NCBI GenBank assembly: GCA_947175265.1
Contig: CAMWMD010000002.1
Span: 103,316 to 167,315 of the forward strand
DNA length: 64,000 nt
From: an uncultured Porphyromonadaceae bacterium
GTDB lineage: Bacteria; Bacteroidota; Bacteroidia; Bacteroidales; Muribaculaceae
Direction: 5' to 3'
Shown: piece after piece, positions 34,163-43,568 of the stretch
Layout: each line of letters starts with the position of its first letter
How positions within the stretch are numbered: the stretch's first letter is position 1
Translations under genes and position numbers: made by a program
The notes under the pieces: generated by a model
Databases searched by the model: none
Seen by the model: the letters and a program-made list of their open reading frames with translations, nothing else
Told to the model about the DNA's origin: nothing

Positions 34163-35548
34163 CTACATAGTACCGTCCAGTTTCCCTGATGCGAAAATGT
34201 AGAGTGGCCGGTAAGTGAGAGAAGAGGGCAGACGTTCGAGGATTTGTCGAAGTGGCAATGACGAGGAAGACGCGCCACCTACACCAGTCTGACGCAGGTG
34301 TGTCATCACCTCCCTTGGATTCTCAAATACAATCTGTATCGTATCGTCTTCGCACGACACATTTCTGAAATATTTTCTGATGATTTGTATTATATCATCC
34401 TCACTACGGTAATGCAAGCCAAACGGGTTTATGGCAGAGAGTTCAGCAAGATTTCCCGGAAGAAAGGTGGAGACAGCAAGGAATCCGTCAGGCTTTAGCA
34501 AGCCGGCGGCATCGGATATGAAGCGTTCAGGGTTTGCAAACCATTGCATGGCAGATGCTGACACAATGGCATCATATCTATTCGGAGTTTTCTCAGCGGT
34601 CTCGTTCACCCAGTCTTCTGCATCCGCCACAACATAATCCTCAAATTCTGCCATTCCGTATTTGGGGAGTTGATAAAGATCCACGAAAACCGAATACCTC
34701 GGAGAAAAACGTTTACAGAACAATCCTGTGAATATACCGCTTCCGGAGCCTATCTCCACAATTTCATTCAGTCTGCTTTGGTGTGTATTTTCTGCGATAA
34801 AGTCAGTAAGTCTTGAGGCGATACTGCGTTGGGCCGTGGCGTGCTTGTTGTAAGTTGACAGAGCCAGCCGGAAACGCTCTCCTATTTTCTGCTTTGAGGG
34901 GATAATAGATTTGACAATCGGGAAAATGTCGACATAATGATTGCCATCGAGCATTACTATTTCCGGATGCCCCGATTGCCTGCGCCAAGCCCTTTCCTGT
35001 GATTCTTTTGGGAAGATACGGTCGTTTGAGGAAATGAAGACCCTATCCCATTTAATGGCATTAACGGATGAGGTAGGGGAGAGGGCCACCCGAAGTATGT
35101 TATGAAGTTCTCTCTTTAATCCTTCGACATCATTGTTGACAAAATCATCTTCAATCTTGGCATAGTCAGCTCCTGCCATCCTCTTCCTGAACTTAACCAG
35201 ATTTCTCTCGTCAAGGTTATCAGCAGTCCCTTTGAAAACAGAGACCGGGATACCGAGCGAATCGTCTGCGGGATATTCAGTGCCGTTGATAGCGACAGCC
35301 AAAGCAAGACGATCGGCGGGTATGACTTTAGAAGCCGCAAAGACACCCAGCGACCATGCAAATAGTGCTACAGTATGGTAACTATCCAATATACCCGACG
35401 GAAAATCAAATGAGGAATAATCCCACACCACCATTGTGTCCCATCCGTTCACGTGTATGTGGGAATAGAATGATGCGTCCGTGCTCCATCCTGCAAAAAT
35501 AAGGATTAGCCTTCCGCTCCCTTCATTATGTAAAAGTTCCCATCTCAT
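34163..35548 (-). CDS. bioC: BioG-BioC fusion: pimeloyl-ACP methyl ester esterase and malonyl-ACP methyltransferase
   Basis: A 461-residue fusion. Residues 1-210 are a DUF452/BioG alpha/beta-hydrolase: the oxyanion region FAGWSTDASFY near 20, the nucleophile in LFAWSLGVFAAS near 67, and catalytic His in DGNHYVD near 205. Residues 225-461 are a SAM methyltransferase (BioC): SAM motif EIVEIGSGSGIFTGLF near 265 and DAIVSASAMQWF near 330. BioC methylates malonyl-ACP to start pimelate synthesis on the fatty-acid machinery; BioG removes the methyl group at the end. One chain therefore opens and closes the route. It overlaps bioF by 4 bases. Confidence 0.93.
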   Translation of the reverse strand: MRWELLHNEGSGRLILIFAGWSTDASFYSHIHVNGWDTMVVWDYSSFDFPSGILDSYHTVALFAWSLGVFAASKVIPADRLALAVAINGTEYPADDSLGIPVSVFKGTADNLDERNLVKFRKRMAGADYAKIEDDFVNNDVEGLKRELHNILRVALSPTSSVNAIKWDRVFISSNDRIFPKESQERAWRRQSGHPEIVMLDGNHYVDIFPIVKSIIPSKQKIGERFRLALSTYNKHATAQRSIASRLTDFIAENTHQSRLNEIVEIGSGSGIFTGLFCKRFSPRYSVFVDLYQLPKYGMAEFEDYVVADAEDWVNETAEKTPNRYDAIVSASAMQWFANPERFISDAAGLLKPDGFLAVSTFLPGNLAELSAINPFGLHYRSEDDIIQIIRKYFRNVSCEDDTIQIVFENPREVMTHLRQTGVGGASSSSLPLRQILERLPSSLTYRPLYIFASGKLDGTM

Positions 35549-36666
35549 ATCTCTTGTAGAATTTTGAACAGGGAGTCGAAATCACCCCGGCTCATTCCGC
35601 TGCAAAGTGAAAACCTTATTCTTTCCCCTCCCGGCGGGACGGTAGGACGCCTGATAGGGAGGGCGATTATGCCATTCTCACGTAAACGGGAGGCGATTGA
35701 GAGAGCCTTTGCTGAGTCTCCTGTGATATATGGAATGATCTGGCTCTCGGAACTATTCTTTTCGCCTGTTATCTCCTCCAAACGTTCTTTGAAAGATAGC
35801 GACAGTTTCGCGAGGTGTGCCCGTTCCTTACCCATTTCTATGATTTTCTCTATCATCAGTATACTCCAGGCTGCATTCACCGGAGGGAGGGCCGTTGAGA
35901 AAATGAAAGGTCTGGCAGTGTTTACCATAAAATCCTTAAGCACATCGGAAGTGATTATGAAAGCCCCTGCCGAAGCAGCCGCCTTTCCCAGAGTGCCTAT
36001 GATAAGGTCGAAATCATCAATCAAGCCGTATGCTTCCGCAAGCCCGAGTCCTCTCTCTCCTCTGACGCCGAAAGCGTGGGCCTCGTCAAGATACAGAAAC
36101 ACGTTGTCGTATCTTTTCTTCAGGGCTACAAGATCTTCAAGGGGTGCTTCATCGCCGTCCATACTGAATATTGATTCAGTCACGACCAAAACGCGCTCAT
36201 GGCTTGACGTTTCCTTATCAAGGATGCCCTGAAGTTTTATAATGTCATTGTGTGGAAACCGCACGAATCTCGCCCCGGCCAACCTCAATCCGTCTACGAC
36301 AGAGGCATGGATAAGTCGGTCGCACACGAAAAGAGTCGATGGAAGAGTCAGTGCCGAGATACAGCCGACATTCGCATGATACCCGGAATTAAAAAGAAGG
36401 GACGGACGCCCATAGAGCGACGAGAGAAATTCCTCAAGTTGAAGGTGATACTTCTGCTGTCCCGAAAGCAGGCGGGAGGCGGAACTTGAAAACCGAGCAT
36501 CGGGGAAACGCTCGAAAAATTCAGGATAAAACTCGGCGCAACGCTCCCCAAGAGAAAGGTAATCGTTGGATGACAGATCAAGTGCGCCGCTTACATATTC
36601 ATCGGGAATATGGCGCAGGTTATCCTCCCTTCCAAGTTTATCCAATATATCACTAAACTCAGTCAT
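35545..36666 (-). CDS. bioF: 8-amino-7-oxononanoate synthase
   Basis: A 373-residue PLP enzyme that condenses pimeloyl-ACP (or -CoA) with alanine, the first step of biotin ring assembly. Key elements are [16 protein letters not shown] at the start, [30 protein letters not shown] (aspartate and histidine that contact the cofactor) and [11 protein letters not shown], in which the lysine binds PLP. It overlaps bioA by 8 bases upstream and the bioG-bioC fusion by 4 bases downstream, so the three are one operon. The length is a little short but within the family range. Confidence 0.94.
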   Translation of the reverse strand: MTEFSDILDKLGREDNLRHIPDEYVSGALDLSSNDYLSLGERCAEFYPEFFERFPDARFSSSASRLLSGQQKYHLQLEEFLSSLYGRPSLLFNSGYHANVGCISALTLPSTLFVCDRLIHASVVDGLRLAGARFVRFPHNDIIKLQGILDKETSSHERVLVVTESIFSMDGDEAPLEDLVALKKRYDNVFLYLDEAHAFGVRGERGLGLAEAYGLIDDFDLIIGTLGKAAASAGAFIITSDVLKDFMVNTARPFIFSTALPPVNAAWSILMIEKIIEMGKERAHLAKLSLSFKERLEEITGEKNSSESQIIPYITGDSAKALSIASRLRENGIIALPIRRPTVPPGGERIRFSLCSGMSRGDFDSLFKILQEI

Positions 36667-37954
36667 GAGGCAGTTCTTTGACTAATTTGACAAGAGCATG
36701 GGCAAGTCTTTCCACCTGGTCATCAGTCACAGCCAGATAAGGGGGCATCATATAGACGTTATGACCGAACGGCCTTATCCAGACACCCTCCTTCACACAC
36801 CTCTTTTGAAATTCGCCGCAATCCACATATTGCTCCACCTCTATGACACCGATTCCACCGAGCACCCTGACATCGCGGACATGCGGAAAATCCCTTGCAG
36901 TTGGAAGTATGCCGTTCATTATCTCTTCAATACGTCTTATCCTTTCTTTCCATGGGGAATCAAGCAGGAGGCGCGTCGAGGCGAGAGCCACGGAGCAGGC
37001 CAGTGGATTAGCCATAAAGGTGGGTCCATGCATCATCACACCCGCTTCTCCCGATGAAATCATGTCTGCCACCTTTGCTGAGGCGGCAACTGCTGAGAAG
37101 GTCATATACCCTCCGGTCAGTGCCTTGCCTATGAGCATTATATCCGGCTCAACCCCTGCATGCTCCCACGCGAACAAACGCCCGGTGCGACCGAAGCCGG
37201 TGGCAATCTCGTCAAAAATGAGCAGGATATTACGTCGGTCGCATTCTTTTCTCAACTTTCTCAGATATTCCGGATGATAGAAACGCATGCCACCCGCTCC
37301 TTGAACTATAGGCTCCAGAATTACCGCCGCCAATTCCTCTCCGTGTTTGTCAATAACGTCTTTCATGGAGTCGAAATCAGAATCTCTCCATTCGTCATGA
37401 AAACCGCACTCCGGTGCATCCGCGAAAAAACGGACCGGTAAAGCGGAGCCGAAAGCGCCATGCATACCCGTCACAGGATCGCATACGGACATTGCGTTCC
37501 AAGTGTCGCCGTGGTAACCGCTGCGTATGGTGGCAAAATTTGTGCGCTTTGGGTTGTTCTGTGCCTGTACTGCCATCTTCATGGCCACTTCGGTAGCCAC
37601 GGAGCCTGAATCTGCGTAGAAAATATGATTCATGGAAGGGGGAAGGATACTCAGGAGTAGTTTCCCCAGTTCAATAGCCGGGCGGTGGGTGAATCCTCCG
37701 AACATGACGTGGCTCATTCTTGAGATTTGCCCCGTCAGGGCATCATTCAGAACGGGATTGTTATACCCATGTATCACACACCACCATGACGACATGCCGT
37801 CAAGGAGTCGTGTGCCGTCAGCGAGGATTATCTCCGCACCCTCAGCGTGGTCCACAAGGTAAGTTGGGAGTGGATCATGTGTGGAAGTGTATGGATGCCA
37901 GAGATGAAGACGGTCGAATTCATCATGTAGAGATGTATCATGTGTCACGGTCAT
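36659..37954 (-). CDS. bioA: Adenosylmethionine-8-amino-7-oxononanoate aminotransferase
   Basis: A 431-residue class III PLP aminotransferase that converts 8-amino-7-oxononanoate to 7,8-diaminononanoate using S-adenosylmethionine as amino donor. [20 protein letters not shown] and [16 protein letters not shown] are signature blocks of BioA; the PLP lysine is in [15 protein letters not shown], after [20 protein letters not shown]. First gene of the leftward biotin operon, with a consensus promoter only about 20 bases upstream of the ATG. No BirA-type operator was recognised. bioB is not in the window and bioD is encoded separately 7 kb away. Confidence 0.95.
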   Translation of the reverse strand: MTVTHDTSLHDEFDRLHLWHPYTSTHDPLPTYLVDHAEGAEIILADGTRLLDGMSSWWCVIHGYNNPVLNDALTGQISRMSHVMFGGFTHRPAIELGKLLLSILPPSMNHIFYADSGSVATEVAMKMAVQAQNNPKRTNFATIRSGYHGDTWNAMSVCDPVTGMHGAFGSALPVRFFADAPECGFHDEWRDSDFDSMKDVIDKHGEELAAVILEPIVQGAGGMRFYHPEYLRKLRKECDRRNILLIFDEIATGFGRTGRLFAWEHAGVEPDIMLIGKALTGGYMTFSAVAASAKVADMISSGEAGVMMHGPTFMANPLACSVALASTRLLLDSPWKERIRRIEEIMNGILPTARDFPHVRDVRVLGGIGVIEVEQYVDCGEFQKRCVKEGVWIRPFGHNVYMMPPYLAVTDDQVERLAHALVKLVKELPHD

Positions 37955-37976
37955 GTCGATTCAAGATTTGCAGATG

Positions 37977-38008
37977 CAAAATTACCAAATTGAGTTCAAA
38001 ATATCAAA
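37977..38008 (-). promoter_or_regulatory. Promoter of the bioA-bioF-bioGC operon
   Basis: Reading leftward: TTTG (38005-38008), 20 bases, TAATTTTG (37977-37984): exact consensus. The leader before bioA would be about 17 bases. Confidence 0.65.
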
Positions 38009-38054
38009 GAAAAACGGAATAGAAAATTGTCCCCGCTTTTGAAGGAGACACAAA

Positions 38055-40526
38055 TCAGACAGGGTCGACATCATAGTAGACCATCGATGATTTGATATCA
38101 GGGTTGGATGCTATTCCGGCAAGAATTGATCTCAGGAGGTCTTTCACCTTCTTCATCGACGCGCCACTCTCTATTTTGAGCATGATTGATTGAAGATAGA
38201 AAGTAGCCACCCTTGACACGAAAGGTTTCTCCGGGCCAAGGACACGGTCGCCGAATACATTGCGTAAGGCGTTGGAAAAAGTCACGGCGCCCCTGTCGCA
38301 AGCCAAGGCATCCCTGTTCTTGAGATATATGTTAATCACTTTGGCGAAAGGTGGATAACCGAATTTATTTCGCTCCTGGATTTCCGATTCATAGAAGGAG
38401 ACGTAGTCGTGGGCCTTTACAAATTTCAGCACCTCATGCTGAGGGTTCACCGTCTGGATCATGACTGCCCCTTTCTCTTTCCTCCTGCCCGCACGCCCGG
38501 CCACCTGTTCCAGCATATTGAAAGCACGCTCATTACTTCTGAAATCCGGGAAATTAAGCAGTGTGTCGGCATTCAGGACGCCGACAGTGGTCACATCGCC
38601 GAAATCAAGACCTTTCGACACCATCTGTGTCCCCACAAGGATGTCAGTCTCATGGCGTGCGAATTCCTCTATTATCTCCTGGTACGCATCCTTGTTGCGG
38701 GTAGTGTCAAGGTCCATCCTCGCCACACGATACCCCTCAAACTCCTGATGCAACTCCTCGGCAATCCTCTCGGTGCCATATCCGAAAATACGAATACTGT
38801 TCTGTCCGCACACGGGACACAATTTCGGAAGCATCTGGGTATAGCCGCAGTAGTGACATCTCAGGAGGTCGGTGTTCTTATGATATACCAATGACACGTC
38901 ACAATCGCGGCACTTCGGCGACCATCCGCATTGGTCACACACCACCACCGGAGCGAATCCCCGCCTGTTCTGGAACATTATCGCCTGTCGGTGGTTAGTC
39001 AGAGTATCGAGTATCCGTTTCCTGAGAGGTGAAGATAGAATCCCCTTTACCTCTTTCCTTTTCCTCATCTCCTTCATGTCGATTATTTCGACATCGGGAA
39101 GAGTAGCACCCTCAAATCTCTCCGAGAGGGTGGTGAGTCCGTATTTTCCGTTTTTTGCCTTATAGTAAGTCTCGATGGAAGGTGTAGCTGATCCGAGCAA
39201 TGATTTTGCCCCATGCATCCTTGCCAGCATAAGAGCTACGTCGCGTGCGTTGTAACGCGGGGCAGGATCATATTGCTTGAAGGAGGCTTCATGTTCCTCA
39301 TCCACAATCACCAGTCCCAGACTTGCGAAGGGGAGGAATACCGAAGATCTGGCTCCAAGCACTACAAGTGGTTCGTTCCCGGTCAGAAGCCTTTGCCATA
39401 TATCGACACGTTCAGAGTCGGAGAATTTTGAATGATATACAAGCAGTCGTTTCCCGAATACTTTCCTTAACCTGTCAGACAATTGAGTTGTAAGGGAAAT
39501 CTCGGGAACAAGGAAAAGCACCTGGTTCCCTTCTTCAAGTGCTTTTGCAATAAGATGAGTATATATTTCAGTCTTTCCGCTTCCCGTCACACCATGAAGG
39601 AGATGGATAGGATTATCGCGCAAGGATGACAGAATTTCTGAATATGCTTTTTCCTGAGCAGGGGAGAGGGGGGAAAGCGTGACGGCACTTTCGTCGGTGT
39701 CAAGGGCGAACCGGTTGACACTTTTTTTATAAATCTCCAGTATACCCTTATCCGCCATCCCCTTCAGGACACCCGGGGAAACTCCCGCTACCGAGAGGAG
39801 TTTCTCTTTCTCCACATCCCTGAGTTCACCATTGGGGACAATCCATCCAGACAGGTCGAGATATGCGAGCAATGCTTTCTCCTGTTGCCTTGACCGTGTC
39901 AGCAAATTGAAGCATTCATGAAGTCGGTCGGAATCCCCACGTTCGAATTTCAGACGCACGAGAGTGGTTTTCTTGGGCCTGTATCTTTCCACCACTTTCT
40001 CATCGATCTCTATGATTCCGTTTTTGAGTAGAGGATTGAGTAGGGCCGTCACATTGCGCATACCTGTCTCCTTCTCGATATCGGATATCTTCAGTCTTTT
40101 TTTCTCCTGAAGAATCTGAATGACCACTGCCTGTCGCTCGTTGATTTTGAAAGGGGAGTCGATGTCAGGTTCATAGTCGGGGTTAAGCGAGAGGAAAGTC
40201 TCGCTTTCCGGTTTCAGGCCGGTGGGCACAGCTGCTTTGAATACGTCTCCGGGAGCGCAAAGATAATAGTCAGCTATCCAATGCCAAAGTTTAAGCTGAG
40301 GATACCTGACTATGGGAGCGGGGTCGAGAATAGCCATCACAGGTTTAATCTCGTAGCCCTTCGGTGGGATAGAGTGGGTGAATTCCACTATCCCGGTATA
40401 GAATTTCTTTTTGCCGAACTGTACAAGCACCCGTGATCCCGCCTGGATAGCATCTTGCATCTCAGGAGGGACGCTGTAGGTGAATGTTGAGAATATCGGG
40501 AGAGGGAGAAGAATTTCGGCAAACAA
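38055..40526 (-). CDS. priA: Primosomal replication protein N' (PriA helicase)
   Basis: An 823-residue 3'-5' DNA helicase that restarts replication at collapsed forks. The N-terminal DNA-binding domain (FAEILLPLPIFSTFTYSVPP) precedes the helicase core with Walker A HGVTGSGKTEIYTHLI near 315 and DEEHEASFKQYD near 409. The zinc-binding insertion is clear near 530-580: CDQCGWSPKCRDCDVSLVYH, then CHYCGYTQMLPKLCPVCGQ, eight or more cysteines. Motif VI reads QVAGRAGRREKG. Full length. It lies 24 bases downstream of a beta-barrel gene and may share its transcript. Confidence 0.95.
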   Translation of the reverse strand: MFAEILLPLPIFSTFTYSVPPEMQDAIQAGSRVLVQFGKKKFYTGIVEFTHSIPPKGYEIKPVMAILDPAPIVRYPQLKLWHWIADYYLCAPGDVFKAAVPTGLKPESETFLSLNPDYEPDIDSPFKINERQAVVIQILQEKKRLKISDIEKETGMRNVTALLNPLLKNGIIEIDEKVVERYRPKKTTLVRLKFERGDSDRLHECFNLLTRSRQQEKALLAYLDLSGWIVPNGELRDVEKEKLLSVAGVSPGVLKGMADKGILEIYKKSVNRFALDTDESAVTLSPLSPAQEKAYSEILSSLRDNPIHLLHGVTGSGKTEIYTHLIAKALEEGNQVLFLVPEISLTTQLSDRLRKVFGKRLLVYHSKFSDSERVDIWQRLLTGNEPLVVLGARSSVFLPFASLGLVIVDEEHEASFKQYDPAPRYNARDVALMLARMHGAKSLLGSATPSIETYYKAKNGKYGLTTLSERFEGATLPDVEIIDMKEMRKRKEVKGILSSPLRKRILDTLTNHRQAIMFQNRRGFAPVVVCDQCGWSPKCRDCDVSLVYHKNTDLLRCHYCGYTQMLPKLCPVCGQNSIRIFGYGTERIAEELHQEFEGYRVARMDLDTTRNKDAYQEIIEEFARHETDILVGTQMVSKGLDFGDVTTVGVLNADTLLNFPDFRSNERAFNMLEQVAGRAGRRKEKGAVMIQTVNPQHEVLKFVKAHDYVSFYESEIQERNKFGYPPFAKVINIYLKNRDALACDRGAVTFSNALRNVFGDRVLGPEKPFVSRVATFYLQSIMLKIESGASMKKVKDLLRSILAGIASNPDIKSSMVYYDVDPV

Positions 40527-40550
40527 GGTAAAGGAATTAATGAGGAAAAA

Positions 40551-41162
40551 TCAGAAAAGGTAGGCCACGTTTATGAATCCGCCTCGTGGTTGGGCGGAAT
40601 AATTGTCAAGTTTTATTGTGCGGGTCTGATAACTTACACCCCAGCAGTATCCTCCTGAGATCTGCCATTTCTCAAACAATTCAACGCCGGCGCCGCATTG
40701 AAGAGCGACATATCCGCCCGGATGCTCGAGTGCCGGTTGGTCGTTGGTCCCTACTGTAACCGCAAAAACGGGGCCACCGAAGACGAAGGGAGCAAGATAT
40801 TGTTCGAACCCGTTCATGCGTGTCCATTTGAAACGGAGATTGAAAGGCAACTCAAGAGTATGAAACCAGACATTCTGGTTCTTTATGCCGGTTGACGACC
40901 ATATCTCATGGTCACCGAAATTTACCTTCGCTCCATGAAGATTGTAACGTAAGGCGAAATCAATGCCGAATCCGATGCCCGGAATCATGACTTCACCCAT
41001 TAAGCCGGCCTGACCGCCTGTGAGCATCGAGGTTTTGGCAATATCCTGTTTCCAATGAAGGGTGGAAAAGTTTACGCCCGCAGTCGGGCCCCAGCGAAAT
41101 TCTGCTGAGGCCGCGAATGCGGTGCATATAACTACTGTCAGGAATAGAAGTTTCCTAAACAT
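40551..41162 (-). CDS. Outer-membrane beta-barrel protein
   Basis: A 203-residue exported protein: signal peptide MFRKLLFLTVVICTAFAASA, then EFRWGPTAGVNFSTLHWKQD and repeated amphipathic strands such as GFGIDFALRYNLHG, FHTLELPFNLRFKWTRM, YVALQCGAGVELFEKWQISG, ending GGFINVAYLF with terminal phenylalanine. It is of the PorT/OMP_b-brl type. It is a distant paralogue of the gene at 41233, with the same order of strands. Function unknown. priA follows after 24 bases. Confidence 0.75.
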   Translation of the reverse strand: MFRKLLFLTVVICTAFAASAEFRWGPTAGVNFSTLHWKQDIAKTSMLTGGQAGLMGEVMIPGIGFGIDFALRYNLHGAKVNFGDHEIWSSTGIKNQNVWFHTLELPFNLRFKWTRMNGFEQYLAPFVFGGPVFAVTVGTNDQPALEHPGGYVALQCGAGVELFEKWQISGGYCWGVSYQTRTIKLDNYSAQPRGGFINVAYLF

Positions 41163-41232
41163 TTTATCTTTATAGGTTAAGGCCTCATAATGATTTATGA
41201 CGGCTCAAATTTCAGATTTAAACGCTTTCCAA

Positions 41233-41862
41233 TCAGAAAAGCCATGCTGCTGTTACAGTCCAGTAATTGTTTTTAGCTTTGACCTCTACAGGATTGATGG
41301 CATCAGTATCAACGAATTTCACGATGTTGTTCATGCCGAAGCCGTAAGAACCCTGAATCTGGAGATGGTTGATGAGTTCTACACCTATACCGATGTTCCA
41401 GGCAGTCTGGCATGTTTTTGACTTGATGTCGTCCCAAGTGCTCTTACCCAGCTTGAATGCGAATGCAGGGCCGGTGTAGATATACGGTGCGAGGTAAGAA
41501 CCTACAACGGGGAGGGAAAACTTATATTTGACGTTGATAGGAATTTCAATAAAGTTCTTGCCGAAGTTTCCTTTCTCCGAGTAGTTGGTGCCATTCTCAT
41601 GATAAACCGGCTCACTGTTCATACGGGTGTACATTGCAGAGACATCAAAGCCGAGTCCGATGATGGGCACTACGAATTCACCCATAACGCCTGCTGTGTA
41701 GCCACACTGATTGTCGTGGTCAAAGTTTGCTGCCGCATCGTTGAAGTTGATGCTATTGAGGTTGAGACCCGCTTTCACACCGAAACGGAACTGAGCCTGC
41801 GACACTCCCATGCCGAAGAGGGCGATAAGGAGGGTCAGAACGATTTTTTTGAAAGATGTCAT
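41233..41862 (-). CDS. Outer-membrane beta-barrel protein, paralogue of the next gene
   Basis: A 209-residue exported protein. The signal peptide MTSFKKIVLTLLIALFGMGV ends SQA, and the mature part opens QFRFGVKAGLNLNSINFND, the PorT-type pattern. Matching blocks with the downstream gene include GVMGEFVVPIIGLGFDVSAM, FIEIPINVKYKF, YLAPYIYTGPAFAFKLG and NIGIGVELINHLQIQGSYGF; it ends NYWTVTAAWLF. A possible promoter -7 box (TAACTTTG, 41973-41980, leftward) is upstream but lacks a good -33 partner. Function unknown. Confidence 0.75.
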   Translation of the reverse strand: MTSFKKIVLTLLIALFGMGVSQAQFRFGVKAGLNLNSINFNDAAANFDHDNQCGYTAGVMGEFVVPIIGLGFDVSAMYTRMNSEPVYHENGTNYSEKGNFGKNFIEIPINVKYKFSLPVVGSYLAPYIYTGPAFAFKLGKSTWDDIKSKTCQTAWNIGIGVELINHLQIQGSYGFGMNNIVKFVDTDAINPVEVKAKNNYWTVTAAWLF

Positions 41863-42050
41863 AATTAGTATAGTTTAAAAATGATGTTTTAAAGGTTCAT
41901 ATCCCGGGGGCATTTGGAAATAGTGGTGTCCGTCAGGGATATTTGTGACAGACCTGTTGCGGCAATCAGGTGCAAAGTTAATAAAAACTTTTATAATAAC
42001 GTATAAAGACAACCGAAAGTGTTTAAAAGTATATTTTTGACGTGTTATTC

Positions 42051-42082
42051 TTTGGATGTGGTGAAGATTATGGTTAAATTTG
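42051..42082 (+). promoter_or_regulatory. Promoter of the DUF59-lpxH pair
   Basis: TTTG (42051-42054), 20 bases, TAAATTTG (42075-42082): exact consensus. Predicted leader of about 65 bases. Confidence 0.65.
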
Positions 42083-42152
42083 TAAGTAAAACCAAAATGT
42101 CCGGAAGTCGGCGGCCGTTACCAATGACTGGGCATTATTTTAAACAAGAGAT

Positions 42153-42551
42153 ATGGAAGATAATAAAGATAAGGAAAATTTGAACCAGTCTGCGCCGCAG
42201 TCTGACAAGATTATAAGGGATATTGAGGAGAATACTGAGGAATCCCTGAGGATATATAACAGGGCAATAGAGATGCTCCGTACAGTATATGACCCTGAGA
42301 TACCCGTCAATGTGTATGACCTGGGGCTTATCTATAAGATAGACTATGAGGAGGCTACAAAGACCCTTCATGTAGACATGACCTTGACGGCACCCGGTTG
42401 TCCGGCGGCCGATTTCATAATGGAGGATGTGCGCCAGAAACTTGTGAGTGTGGAGGGTCCTGAAAAGGTGGATCTGAGACTTGTTTTTGAGCCCGTGTGG
42501 GATCAGAATATGATGAGTGAGGAAGCGAAACTTGAACTCGGTTTCTTGTAA
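42153..42551 (+). CDS. DUF59/MIP18-family iron-sulfur cluster assembly protein
   Basis: A 132-residue cytosolic protein. After a 35-residue acidic extension the DUF59 core is clear: AIEMLRTVYDPEIPVNVYDL, then GLIYKIDYEEATKTLHVDMT and the conserved TAPGCPAADFI, whose cysteine is thought to matter for iron-sulfur transfer. It ends VWDQNMMSEEAKLELGFL, as SufT-like members do. Family proteins help to mature iron-sulfur enzymes; in Bacteroidetes they often belong to the suf group but here the gene is next to lpxH, 8 bases apart. Confidence 0.85.
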   Translation: MEDNKDKENLNQSAPQSDKIIRDIEENTEESLRIYNRAIEMLRTVYDPEIPVNVYDLGLIYKIDYEEATKTLHVDMTLTAPGCPAADFIMEDVRQKLVSVEGPEKVDLRLVFEPVWDQNMMSEEAKLELGFL

Positions 42552-42559
42552 CAAGGGGG

Positions 42560-43297
42560 ATGAGTGTCTATTTTCTGAGCGATCTTCATTTGGGTGCACC
42601 TTATTTCCCTGATTCCAGGGAAGCGGAGAAAAGGGTGGTGGCATTCCTCGATTCAATTAAGGATGACGCTGAGGCCATATATCTTCTGGGCGACGTGCTC
42701 GATTACTGGTATGAATACAGGTATGTCGTGCCACGGGGATTTGTGCGTTTTTTCGGAAAACTTGCCGAACTCACTGATGCCGGTATCAAGGTGGTATGGC
42801 TTATCGGCAACCATGATATATGGATATTCGATTATATCCCCGGGGAACTCGGGGTTGAAGTAATCGACGGAAGCCTGACAGAAACCATTTATGGAAAGAC
42901 CATTTTCATGACGCATGGAGATGGTGTAGGGAGACTGCCACGTGGATTCAGAATCATAAGAAGCATATTCCGCAACCGTTGGTGCCAGAAAGCATTCGCA
43001 GCAATCCACCCCCGCTGGACAGTGCCCTTCGCCTATGGCTGGAGTCATCACAGCCGTGAGGAGGGTGAGGCAAGGGGAATACCGGATGAAAAAATACTCA
43101 CCGGCCTTCGAGATTTCGTCAGAACTTACCACGAAAGTCATCCCGAAATAGAAATTTTCCTCTTCGGCCATGTCCATATACTGAGTAGGGAGGAGGTTGC
43201 GAAGGGGTGTGAGATGATAGTTCTCGGAGAATGGATTCGAACATTTAGTTACGCAATTTTGGATAAAAACGGGTTAAAACTGGCCAAATGGGGGTAA
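42560..43297 (+). CDS. lpxH: UDP-2,3-diacylglucosamine diphosphatase
   Basis: A 245-residue metallophosphoesterase that splits UDP-2,3-diacylglucosamine to lipid X in lipid A synthesis, at the inner face of the membrane. Metal-binding motifs are DLHLGAPYFPDS near residue 8, LLGDVLDYWYEYRYV near 42, IGNHDIWIF near 80, MTHGDGVGR near 118 and a closing GHVHILSREE near 210, in the order of LpxH and its relatives. UshA-like or LpxG phosphatases are less likely given length and motif spacing. Start is 8 bases after the DUF59 stop, so the two are one transcript. Confidence 0.88.
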   Translation: MSVYFLSDLHLGAPYFPDSREAEKRVVAFLDSIKDDAEAIYLLGDVLDYWYEYRYVVPRGFVRFFGKLAELTDAGIKVVWLIGNHDIWIFDYIPGELGVEVIDGSLTETIYGKTIFMTHGDGVGRLPRGFRIIRSIFRNRWCQKAFAAIHPRWTVPFAYGWSHHSREEGEARGIPDEKILTGLRDFVRTYHESHPEIEIFLFGHVHILSREEVAKGCEMIVLGEWIRTFSYAILDKNGLKLAKWG

Positions 43298-43342
43298 TTT
43301 TATATGTTTTACAACATGTTTTTGATATTTTGCTCAAAATTA

Positions 43343-43374
43343 TTTGGTCAGTCCACAAAATAGCGATAACTTTG
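43343..43374 (+). promoter_or_regulatory. Orphan consensus promoter downstream of lpxH
   Basis: TTTG (43343-43346), 20 bases, TAACTTTG (43367-43374). It is exact, yet no rightward gene follows it before two terminators. Confidence 0.65.
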
Positions 43375-43380
43375 CACTGA

Positions 43381-43471
43381 ACCTAAAAACAATCTTTTTT
43401 ACCTTAAGATTTTTTACCTGTAGAAACTTATAGAAAGGGTGCGACCGGAGAGGTTATCACCCTTTGTTTTT
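43381..43471 (+). ncRNA. Candidate small RNA of about 90 bases
   Basis: A consensus promoter directs transcription to start near 43381. A hairpin (43434-43441 with 43458-43465, extra inner pairs) followed by GTTTTT ends it by 43471. Between them is an unstructured, A- and T-rich 50 bases with two CTTTTTT-like stretches and no start codon with a usable frame. It lies in the gap between two convergent genes and no protein gene follows, so an independent small RNA is the simplest reading. I recognise no known RNA family. Confidence 0.45.
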
Positions 43472-43495
43472 AATGACAATAATTTGTTTTAAGAA

Positions 43496-43533
43496 CCAAA
43501 AAAGGCGCTCGGAAAATCCGGACGCCTTTTTTG
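43496..43533 (-). terminator. Terminator of the exonuclease gene
   Basis: Outer stem of ten pairs (AAAAAAGGCG with CGCCTTTTTT) and a weaker inner stem; flanked by an A-run on the left and T-run on the right, so usable in both directions. It is 36 bases beyond the leftward stop. Confidence 0.75.
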
Positions 43534-43568
43534 TGTCTATTCTGATTTCTGAGGATTCCCTGAATGTG

